A stretch of 38,768 bases of DNA, taken from IMG/VR virus record IMGVR_UViG_3300004231_000008, positions 1 through 38,768 of that record; one strand, given 5' to 3'. Position 1 is the first letter of the stretch, and every line of letters begins with the position of its first letter. This document shows positions 13,736 to 20,422 of the stretch, in pieces. The position numbers and the translations under genes were made by a program. Source of the stretch: a virus. The notes below the pieces were generated by a model. The model was not told where the DNA came from. It was given only the letters and a program-made list of their open reading frames with translations, and did not search any database.

Positions 13736-15190
13736 TTAACCGATGCGTGCCGGGCGGGTGCCGCTCTGCACGCGCCTGGTGCGATCGCTCTGCTGGTTTC
13801 TGGCGGGGCGGGTGATGGCCCCTGCAACTTGGATGGGCGCGCCGCCGTATGCCGTAGCAGTCGGCGCCATAAGTGAAACATCTGAAAACAACCCGGTTGC
13901 CGACGCGCCACCGGATGCCGTTGCACCCGCTGGAGAAAGCACCAGCGCCATGAAGGTTGCAAAAGCGTTCCCCGTACCTCCTGCCGACGCTGTGGCTGTG
14001 GGCGACGTGATGGATACGCTGCTCGGTGTCGCGCTGGCACTTGCCTTGCCAGTCGCTGTGGCGGTTGGCGGGGTCAATGTGACGCTATCCAGCGATCCGG
14101 ATGCGTTGCCAGCTGCCCCGCCGGATGCTGTGGCAGTGGGGCCTGCAATGCTGACGGATGCGAGCGATCCGCTGGCCGCTGCACTGCCAGCACCAGTGGC
14201 TGTTGGCGGGGTGATCGCTACCGCGTCGAAGTTTCCGGAGGCGTTGCCGACACCACTGGCCGCGACCAGCTCCCACGCACCCACGTCATAGGCCGATCCT
14301 TGCGGCCTGGCAGTGCCTGCAATGTCATTCGCCGCGTTCGTCGTGTCCGTCGTGCCAACGTCCAGCAGCGCGGAACCAGCCTTGATCCTGAAATCGCGTG
14401 TCGCGTCTGTCTTGCTTTCAAAGCCAGATCCGGTCGAGGTGTCGTAGGCAACCGTTGTGCACCCGCTGGGTGGCGACGATGTGTCGGTGTAGCAGGTGGT
14501 GTACGTTTTGGAGGTCGACCCACCGGCCAGCGTGGTAGCACCGCCAAAGAACGCGCAGTTCTTGAACGTTGCAGCGCCGTAGCTTCCGTTGAAGATGTTG
14601 GATGTGCTGCTACCGGTGCGCGCAAATGTACAGTTGTAGGCCGACGAACCGTTTGACAGCGCCGCAATGACACCTGTCGATCTGCCGACCACCAAGGTAT
14701 TTTTGACTGTGCAGGCACCGTACGTCTTCAACGCTTCATTCGAGACACCCGAGTTTTCGATGATGCACTTGTCCATCACCAGGCCGGTGGTGCCAGAGCC
14801 ATTGAAAGCCGTTGCCGTCCCGGCCAGGATCTGCAGCTTGCTGATGCGAAAGTAACTTTCGTTCACCGCGACCGGTGCAGACCATGCGTAGGTGCTGCGA
14901 ATGCCTGCCCCGTTCGATGCGTTGTAGCGCAGCGCGTTGGTCTGGACACTGGCGTTGTCAACGAAGCCTGCGCCCGTGTAGGTCGTAAGTTCCTTGTAGC
15001 GCGTCGCGTCGGTCGTTGACCCCGATACCGTCAGCAGGGCCGCAGAGCTGCTGAAAAATTCCTGGTTGAAGCACTGCCCTTGCCACACCTGGTCAACCGT
15101 TACCAGGTTGGCAGGGGATGCATCCTCCCACGCCTGCAAGGTGGTGTAGTCCCCACCAGTGCCGATAGTCTTGACGACGGTGGTGGTCAT
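13736..15190 (-). CDS. Beta-helix structural protein with six 23-residue repeats
   Basis: A 484-residue protein. The N-terminal about 290 residues have right-handed beta-helix features: TTLQAWEDASPAN near the start, then repeated short strands with Asn/Cys ladders (KCIIENSGVSNEALKTYGAC, VKNTLVVGRSTG, YNCTFARTGSS, FKNCAFFGG), followed by GTARPQGSAYDVGAWE. Residues about 315-452 are six tandem 23-residue repeats around SVxIxxPTATAxG. The tail is basic. Known analogues are capsid decorations or glycan-binding spikes, but family identity is uncertain. It lies in the head-tail gene block, not the fibre block, so a virion surface role on the head or neck is inferred. Confidence 0.75.
   Translation of the reverse strand: MTTTVVKTIGTGGDYTTLQAWEDASPANLVTVDQVWQGQCFNQEFFSSSAALLTVSGSTTDATRYKELTTYTGAGFVDNASVQTNALRYNASNGAGIRSTYAWSAPVAVNESYFRISKLQILAGTATAFNGSGTTGLVMDKCIIENSGVSNEALKTYGACTVKNTLVVGRSTGVIAALSNGSSAYNCTFARTGSSTSNIFNGSYGAATFKNCAFFGGATTLAGGSTSKTYTTCYTDTSSPPSGCTTVAYDTSTGSGFESKTDATRDFRIKAGSALLDVGTTDTTNAANDIAGTARPQGSAYDVGAWELVAASGVGNASGNFDAVAITPPTATGAGSAAASGSLASVSIAGPTATASGGAAGNASGSLDSVTLTPPTATATGKASASATPSSVSITSPTATASAGGTGNAFATFMALVLSPAGATASGGASATGLFSDVSLMAPTATAYGGAPIQVAGAITRPARNQQSDRTRRVQSGTRPARIG
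13835..14248 (-). repeat. Six tandem 69-bp coding repeats
   Basis: Six consecutive 23-codon units in the 3' part of the beta-helix gene. By hand each unit has a Gly/Ala-Ser start, an SVxIxxPTATA core and a Gly-rich end, with no length change between units. The DNA is diverged, so this is not a recent duplication. Confidence 0.8.
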
Positions 15191-15516
15191 GGCTTCTTCA
15201 CCGCAGCGACAACAATCTGGGCCCGTGTCAATGGGATGATGTCCTGCGTCCGGTCACCCGCGAACAGCGCCGGGTTTGGCAGGCGGCTGAAGTCAATCGT
15301 CCACTCGCGACGGCGCTTGACGTTCGGGTTATTGGACTTGGACAAGAAGGCATCTGCCTGGGATTGCAGGACGTTGACGCTCACAATGCGCCAGTCAGGG
15401 TTGGCCAACTCGGCAGCGGACCATGCCCAACCATCGGGGCAAATGGCGATCACATCGCCGGCCTTTGATGCGTCTTTGGCCTGGCCTTTGTCAACGACAC
15501 GAATCAGGACTTCCAT
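15187..15516 (-). CDS. Hypothetical head-region protein
   Basis: A 109-residue protein that starts MEVLIRVVDKGQAKDASKAG. It contains GDVIAICPDGWAWSAAELAN and WRIVSVNVLQSQADAFLS. The opening strand with DVIAVxPDGxxWxxxE is frequent in small phage proteins near capsid genes, but I cannot assign a family. It is coupled to the sulfotransferase-like gene (TGATG overlap) and to the beta-helix gene (4 nt), so it is expressed with both. Confidence 0.65.
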   Translation of the reverse strand: MEVLIRVVDKGQAKDASKAGDVIAICPDGWAWSAAELANPDWRIVSVNVLQSQADAFLSKSNNPNVKRRREWTIDFSRLPNPALFAGDRTQDIIPLTRAQIVVAAVKKP

Positions 15517-16025
15517 CAGTACCCCCAGCGCGTCAGTAGTTCAGGGCCACCTTCAGCCGCCCACACAGCCTCGACCTCTGGCGACCAGATGGCGCGGTAA
15601 TCAGAGTGCTGGGCGAACCAGGTAGCCGTCAGACCCTCCAGCTCATCAAATGCGCCAGGCAAATACGGGGTTTGCAGATAGGCGGCGATGCGCTTCATCC
15701 CTGCATCGGTCGCGGTCAGGTCTTCATACCGCACAACCAGCGTTTGCGTGTCGGTCAGCCAGCCCTCGTAGGCGGCCATTTCCTCGACAAGCGATGCGGT
15801 CTGGAACAGGCGGAACGCCGTAATGAACATGCCCGGCGTCACCGGCTGGCCATTGAAGCGCAACCAGGAGCAAATCACATTGCGCGGGTCGCGCTTGATG
15901 AAAATATGCTGCCCGATGGGGCCCGAGTACTCAACATGGTCGACCACACATGGCTGGCCGAGCAGTTGCACGGCCTTCACTAGGGCGTGGTTTCCGCTCT
16001 TTGCAAAACCTGTTGTCGTTACCAT
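15516..16025 (-). CDS. Sulfotransferase-like protein
   Basis: A 169-residue protein with a compact sulfotransferase pattern. Residues 6-15 (GFAKSGNHAL) match the phosphosulfate-binding loop usually written PKSGTxW. Residues 44-54 (KRDPRNVICSW) match the RDPRxxxxS 3'-phosphate motif. VVRYEDLTA at about 97-105 matches the RYEDL motif. The family moves sulfate from PAPS to a hydroxyl or amine. It is shorter than cellular enzymes (about 250-300). It overlaps the APS-kinase-like gene by 7 nt, so the pair may make and use PAPS. The acceptor is unknown; a virion or host-surface glycan is inferred. Confidence 0.75.
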   Translation of the reverse strand: MVTTTGFAKSGNHALVKAVQLLGQPCVVDHVEYSGPIGQHIFIKRDPRNVICSWLRFNGQPVTPGMFITAFRLFQTASLVEEMAAYEGWLTDTQTLVVRYEDLTATDAGMKRIAAYLQTPYLPGAFDELEGLTATWFAQHSDYRAIWSPEVEAVWAAEGGPELLTRWGY

Positions 16026-16333
16026 TGCTTTTGATCCCGCGTGTCTTCAATGCAAATAAATGTGCAGCCAGTGATGGCATGCACCATCGCCCGCAGTTCT
16101 TGCGTTGGGCATATCGTGGAAACCACGACGTTGAAGCCCTGCCGATCCAGAACCCGGGCGAGGTTGGCGATGCGCAGGTTCTGCGTTTTCCGGTCCTCGT
16201 CAGAGAACGCCAGATCGGTCCAAACCCGGCGCATGTCGTCGCCGTCGAGGTGGACCGTGCGGGCATCCAGCAGCTTGCGGGCAAGAGTCGACTTGCCGCA
16301 GCCGCTGGGTCCGTAGATCCACTGGATGGTCAT
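16019..16333 (-). CDS. Mini APS-kinase-like P-loop protein
   Basis: A 104-residue protein with a Walker A loop at 8-15 (GPSGCGKS), then HLDGDDMRRVWTDLAFSDED (28-47) and DRKTQNLRIANLARVLDRQG (47-66). DGDxxR, the FSxxDR block and the N-x-R helix are APS kinase (CysC) hallmarks; VVVSTICPTQELR matches the following strand and Pro turn. CysC is about 200 residues, so the C-terminal third is missing or replaced by a short tail ending EDTRDQKQW. Whether it still makes PAPS is open; a generic small nucleotide kinase is the alternative. It lies just upstream of the sulfotransferase-like gene. Confidence 0.7.
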   Translation of the reverse strand: MTIQWIYGPSGCGKSTLARKLLDARTVHLDGDDMRRVWTDLAFSDEDRKTQNLRIANLARVLDRQGFNVVVSTICPTQELRAMVHAITGCTFICIEDTRDQKQW

Positions 16334-16339
16334 GACGCC

Positions 16340-16759
16340 TTAGCCGTTGACGTACAGAGGGGCCGTGAACGTGACGTTGAAGTCAGATGCGGTTGAGGTG
16401 ATGGTCCCGCCAAAATCCACAAAGGTGACAAGCTCGTCGGTTGCAGCAGAGCCAATGACTTTGTAAACCCAGCCACCGACCGCGCTGAGCGTTGAACCCG
16501 TCCAGCCTGGCAGCAAGTTGCCGAACGTGACCGGCGTTCGATCGTTGGTCGTGTCGATTGCTCCAACGGTAGCCGAGACCGCCACTCCGCCCGCCGTGTA
16601 TCCAGTGCCGGTGATCTCGTTCGTGACGTCATTGCGAAAGTCGTAGGCGTCGTAGTTGGCTTCTGACGGCAACGACGAGACCAACAGGAATTTGAAGGTG
16701 CCGGTGAAGTACGCATCGGCCATGCGCTTGGTGAGGGTGAGGCTGTTTCCGTTTGCCAT
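16340..16759 (-). CDS. Structural phage protein, probable head decoration or minor virion protein
   Basis: A 139-residue beta-rich protein starting MANGNSLTLTKRMADAYFTG. It has FLLVSSLPSEANYDAYDFRN followed by EITGTGYTAGGVAVSATVGA and a late LVTFVDFGGTITSTASDFNV. The EITGTGYTAGG plus FVDFGG pair marks a widespread phage family of about 130-150 residues found after the capsid gene. No biochemical role is established to my knowledge. The ribosome site GGAG lies inside the preceding 24-residue ORF, suggesting coupling. Confidence 0.7.
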   Translation of the reverse strand: MANGNSLTLTKRMADAYFTGTFKFLLVSSLPSEANYDAYDFRNDVTNEITGTGYTAGGVAVSATVGAIDTTNDRTPVTFGNLLPGWTGSTLSAVGGWVYKVIGSAATDELVTFVDFGGTITSTASDFNVTFTAPLYVNG

Positions 16760-16763
16760 GGGG

Positions 16764-16838
16764 TTACTCCTGGTTTGCGCCCATCAAGGCGTAAAGAAAT
16801 ATGTAGACGACGATGAGGCCGATTGCGAATAGAGTCAT
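16764..16838 (-). CDS. 24-residue single-span membrane peptide
   Basis: The translated minus strand gives MTLFAIGLIVVYIFLYALMG followed by ANQE. It is an almost pure membrane helix followed by a short polar tail. It starts at ATG with CAGGTG upstream and stops 4 nt before the next gene's start. The next gene's GGAG ribosome site lies in its last codons. It is too short to be called by length-based gene finders. Tiny hydrophobic ORFs are known in phages, but this one's role is unknown. Confidence 0.5.
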   Translation of the reverse strand: MTLFAIGLIVVYIFLYALMGANQE

Positions 16839-16910
16839 GAGGGTCACCTGCTGTGGTTGCTCTGGAATGCGCTACCGTTGCCGGGAGCGCACTGCGCAGC
16901 ATTTACTTGG

Positions 16911-17117
16911 TCACTTTTTTGATTTGGCGGGCTTTGCAGGCGCTCGGACTGCAGTCTTGGCAGGAGCAGGCGCCGCGCCGGTGTATTTCGCCGCACCACA
17001 TTCATTGACCAGGTGGGCGGCAAAGTCACTATCCGTGCGCAACACGGTGCCGGACTTCAGCGTGCCATAGCGAGCAGTAATGGCCATGCCGGTGATTTCG
17101 ATTTCGACTTGTTCCAT
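16911..17117 (-). CDS. Small hypothetical head-region protein
   Basis: A 68-residue protein. The N-terminal half is beta-like (MEQVEIEITGMAITARYGTL), followed by SGTVLRTDSDFAAHLVNECG. The tail is an Ala/Pro/Lys-rich extension (about 46-68) ending AKPAKSKK, which looks disordered and basic. It lies just downstream of the major capsid gene. Small proteins of this form (a start strand, then FAxxLV near the middle) are common there. Function unknown; DNA or capsid contact through the basic tail is only a guess. Confidence 0.6.
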   Translation of the reverse strand: MEQVEIEITGMAITARYGTLKSGTVLRTDSDFAAHLVNECGAAKYTGAAPAPAKTAVRAPAKPAKSKK

Positions 17118-17188
17118 GGTGATGAAACTCCAAAGTAAAGAGCCGGCTCCTACTGAGGTGGCCTGCTCTTGATGGGTGGGAATGCCGC

Positions 17189-18511
17189 TTATGCGGGTGT
17201 CAGGTCACCGTAGCGGGCAGCAGCGGGTTTCTCAACCGTCAGCGCCAGGCGGCGCATCGCGCGGATGGTCACCAGGCCCAGCTGGAAGTTGTTTTCGTCG
17301 CTGTCGGACAGTTCGACGGTGATGCCTTCGCGGTTGTGCAAGGTGGCCGCCTGAGACAGGTTGCCAACCCAAACGGTGTCGGCAGTCATGGCGTTGGATG
17401 CCACAACTGGCCGGCCCCACAAGGCTGGTGCAACGGCCGAGCCTGGATCACCCAGCAAGTAGCGGCCTTGGCTGTCTTTGGTCAGGCGCATGGTCCACCA
17501 GTCGCCCGTGTTCAGCACCACTGCGTCGGCGGGGTAGTCCGCCAGTGCGCTGTCACCGATCATCTTGCCGATCAGGTCAAAGCGGTTGGTGGGCGATAGG
17601 CCCAGGGCGGTGAGCGATGCGGTGGTGTAGCCGTGTGCGGTGAAATTTCCCGCAGTGGTGAGGCCACTCAGATTGGGCGTTGTGCCGTTACCCGAAACCA
17701 GCTGGTTCTCCACCCGCAAGTTCACACCGTAGACCATGCGGCGGTTGATGTACGCAGCCAGGGCGGCGTTGTCCATCGCCAGTTGGCGGGTGATCTTGAT
17801 GAAGTGGGCCACATTTTGCACAGGCATGGTGCCAGGCGTGAATGTGATACTGGACTGGGCGAGCTGGGCGCCTTCGGCGGCTTCTGCTGCGGAGTTGGTG
17901 AAGACGTTTTCACGCACCCAATCGATGGCGTTGGACGTGGTGGGGATCGAGGTCAGCAACTCTTCAATGGTGAAGACACGGAACGCACCTTCCACAATGC
18001 CGGGGCGCCGCTCGCTGTACGTGTTGCCGATCGCGTTGGTGACGGTGTTTTTCAACTCCACGCCGACAGAACCGCGGCTGGTCTTCTTTTGGAAGCTGGC
18101 GTATTCGGCATTCTTGATGAACTGCGCGCCGTACGATTCGTCTTGCTTGGTTTCGGCTGCCGGTGCAGTGCTTTTTTGCTCGATGGCTAGCAAGCGGTCA
18201 GCGAGTTCGCGCTGCTGAACACCAATGTTCTCGAGTGCCGTCTTGGTATCGGCGCTAACTTTGCCAATCGTAGCCATTTCGCCATCGGCCTTGTCCGACA
18301 TGGCCTTGAGTTTGGCTTCCACACCGTCCATGGCCTTCATGACCAGGTCGATGTTGCCGATACCCATCATGGACAGGCCTAGACCCGCCTCCTGGTGCGA
18401 TGCGAAGAAGGCCGCAATAGGGCTGGTGTCGATGCCAGCTGCCTGGGCGCCGATGGTGGCAAAGGCCAGACCGCACACGGCGAGTGTGATGATCCATTTG
18501 GATGTTTTCAT
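17189..18511 (-). CDS. Major capsid protein, HK97 fold
   Basis: A 440-residue protein. Residues about 50-110 are a charged coiled coil (the scaffolding delta-domain type). The HK97-type capsid core follows from about residue 140, with FRVFTIEELLTSIPTTSNAI, then NVAHFIKITRQLAMDNAALA and the C-terminal RPVVASNAMTADTVWVGNLS. A cognate protease lies next door. Unusual: the N-terminus, MKTSKWIITLAVCGLAFATI with GAQAAG, looks like a Sec signal peptide with an AQA cleavage site. An AAGGA ribosome site 7 nt before this ATG argues that it is the true start. The segment would be lost if the protease removes the delta domain. Confidence 0.95.
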   Translation of the reverse strand: MKTSKWIITLAVCGLAFATIGAQAAGIDTSPIAAFFASHQEAGLGLSMMGIGNIDLVMKAMDGVEAKLKAMSDKADGEMATIGKVSADTKTALENIGVQQRELADRLLAIEQKSTAPAAETKQDESYGAQFIKNAEYASFQKKTSRGSVGVELKNTVTNAIGNTYSERRPGIVEGAFRVFTIEELLTSIPTTSNAIDWVRENVFTNSAAEAAEGAQLAQSSITFTPGTMPVQNVAHFIKITRQLAMDNAALAAYINRRMVYGVNLRVENQLVSGNGTTPNLSGLTTAGNFTAHGYTTASLTALGLSPTNRFDLIGKMIGDSALADYPADAVVLNTGDWWTMRLTKDSQGRYLLGDPGSAVAPALWGRPVVASNAMTADTVWVGNLSQAATLHNREGITVELSDSDENNFQLGLVTIRAMRRLALTVEKPAAARYGDLTPA

Positions 18512-18520
18512 GGTGATTCC

Positions 18521-19210
18521 TTACAGAGTGAAGTGGAGGTTTTGGAGGCGCTCGGCGAGAGCGGCGTAGCTTTTCGCTTGAGGGTCTGGTGGGGCATCCC
18601 GCCCGCCCATAATCTCGCGCGCTCGGGTGACAATCGCCATTGCCTCCCATTTGGGCAGCCCCGCATCCCGCAGTAGCCGCTCAAGGTCTCGCTCGGTCTT
18701 GCACTCGGGCAAGAGAGCTTCAAAGTCAATGCTTTTGACGCTGGCCAGATCAATGCGGGCCTCGTTGTCAGCGGGGAACACAACTGGCGACACCTCAGCC
18801 AGGCGGCTCCACTTGTGGATGAGGCGGCCACCGTCTTCGGTGATCTTGAAGTCGCCTTTTTGAAGGTATCCACCGATCGACAGACCGTCGAGGGTCTCGT
18901 GCTTCATGGCGGCACGGACGTCGGCTGCCAGGCTAAGGCCCGGGGTCAGCTCGCCAGAGAGATACAGGCCGGTGCTGTCTTCCTTTGCACTGGTGTATTT
19001 GCCAATGGGCATGCCCCATTCGTGGTTGAAAAACATCTTCGGCATGGCTGCCTTGAGTGTTTCCAAGAATGCGCCGGGGAGGATGGTGTCTTTGTAGGAA
19101 TCGACCCCATTGAAAACGGACGCATAGCCGCTGAAGGTGCCAATATCGCCGTGGGTTTTGAGGTGAACCTCAGTTAGCGAGAGTGTCTTGCGTAGAAACA
19201 GTGCTGCCAT
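18521..19210 (-). CDS. Prohead maturation protease (HK97 family)
   Basis: A 229-residue serine protease of the HK97 prohead family that removes scaffold segments during capsid maturation. It shows the typical start with YASVFNGVDSYKDTILPGAF. The catalytic His lies in FNHEWGMPIG (His63), and the catalytic Ser in LDGLSIGGYL (Ser111). AEVSPVVFPADNEARI follows at about 150-165. It overlaps the portal gene by 41 nt and precedes the capsid gene by 10 nt, the classical order. It carries a C-terminal extension of about 50 residues. Confidence 0.95.
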   Translation of the reverse strand: MAALFLRKTLSLTEVHLKTHGDIGTFSGYASVFNGVDSYKDTILPGAFLETLKAAMPKMFFNHEWGMPIGKYTSAKEDSTGLYLSGELTPGLSLAADVRAAMKHETLDGLSIGGYLQKGDFKITEDGGRLIHKWSRLAEVSPVVFPADNEARIDLASVKSIDFEALLPECKTERDLERLLRDAGLPKWEAMAIVTRAREIMGGRDAPPDPQAKSYAALAERLQNLHFTL

Positions 19211-20417
19211 TGATGGCTCCTTTTACTTTGCCAAGCAGTGCCAGTGGCACCAGGTTGCTTTGGGCGGTGAGTTCGTCGCCGCCTTTGATGGGAGGGTCGT
19301 TTTCTAGTTGACGGCATTCATTGCGGGTTTTGATGCCGTTTTGGGTTGCCTTGGCATAAATTTCCATGCGGTCTTTGAGGCTTCCGCGCAATAGCGCGTC
19401 CAATGCATATTCAGAGGTGTGGACTGAGCGCTGTCGTGGGGTCATTACCCGTTTGCGTACAGCCTGCTCGACGTTGACACACACAGGGCGAACAGCAAAC
19501 TTGACAAATCCATCAATAATTTGCTCGATGCCGGTGCCCCAAGCGGTCACGTTGCTGTGGTGAGCCAGGACGGGTGGTACATCGAACCAGCGGCAGATCT
19601 CTTCAACGCTGAACTTGCGGGTTTCGAGCAGCTGCTGATCCTCTGGGGTCATACTGATCTGCTCATATTTCATGTTGGCTTCCAGAATCTGGAGCCGCGA
19701 TGTGGAGCCCTCTGCCATTTCACTGAATGACCGTTTCAAAGCGGTGCGTTGCTCTGGGTTGAGCACCTTGTCGATCATCAGAATGCCGGTGGGTTTGCCG
19801 CCGCTGCCAAACACCTTGTTGGCAGCAGTCTGGGCCTTGGCCGCCTCATCAACCGCGGGGCGCATGTAGTCCAGCTTGGCAAGGCCGGTGGTGCCGTTGC
19901 CCAGGTTCTTGAGGTGGAGCACGTTGTCCGCGCTGAGGATGGCGACGTTGCCTTGGATGTAGTAGCTGTAGACCATGGAGCCGTCATCCAGCACCTTGAC
20001 CTCTACCTGGTCAGCGGCCATGGGCCACATGGCGTAGACCTCGCCCCTGATATCACGCTCCAGTCGGGCGTAGGCGTTACCGCGCAGGTCATGGTTCATC
20101 ATCATGGCGCGCCAGAACTCGAACGGGGTCATCCTGGAGTTCGGGGATTCGTGCAGCAGCTGGTAAAGGCGGCTGGTGCGGGCCAGGGTGCGCTGCCCAT
20201 TGATGCTTTCGTACGTGAAGAACGGCAGGCTGGCGATGGTTGTGGCGCGGCGGTCGATGCAAGCCCACACCGTGCTGAGCTGCAGCGATCCATCGACGCC
20301 AACATTGGTCGTGTCCGGTACCAACGTTGTGCCAGGCGCAGAATTTTGGATTCCTGGGCTGTCAGCAATGGCGTTGAAGCGACCAAAGTAGCCAGTGAGA
20401 CGACTAAAAAAGCTCAT
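19170..20417 (-). CDS. Portal protein (HK97 family)
   Basis: A 415-residue protein of the HK97 portal family, which forms the dodecameric DNA channel at one capsid vertex. Features: a start with MSFFSRLTGYFGRFN; VWACIDRRATTIASLPFFTY and LLHESPNSRMTPFEFWRAMM in the first 120 residues; RGNAYARLERDIRGEVYAMW; then GILMIDKVLNPEQRTALKRS and EEICRWFDVPPVLAHHS around residues 200-290. All are conserved portal positions. It overlaps the protease gene by 41 nt, and the terminase large subunit gene ends 5 nt upstream of its start. Confidence 0.95.
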   Translation of the reverse strand: MSFFSRLTGYFGRFNAIADSPGIQNSAPGTTLVPDTTNVGVDGSLQLSTVWACIDRRATTIASLPFFTYESINGQRTLARTSRLYQLLHESPNSRMTPFEFWRAMMMNHDLRGNAYARLERDIRGEVYAMWPMAADQVEVKVLDDGSMVYSYYIQGNVAILSADNVLHLKNLGNGTTGLAKLDYMRPAVDEAAKAQTAANKVFGSGGKPTGILMIDKVLNPEQRTALKRSFSEMAEGSTSRLQILEANMKYEQISMTPEDQQLLETRKFSVEEICRWFDVPPVLAHHSNVTAWGTGIEQIIDGFVKFAVRPVCVNVEQAVRKRVMTPRQRSVHTSEYALDALLRGSLKDRMEIYAKATQNGIKTRNECRQLENDPPIKGGDELTAQSNLVPLALLGKVKGAINGSTVSTQDTLAN

Positions 20418-20422
20418 GCTGG

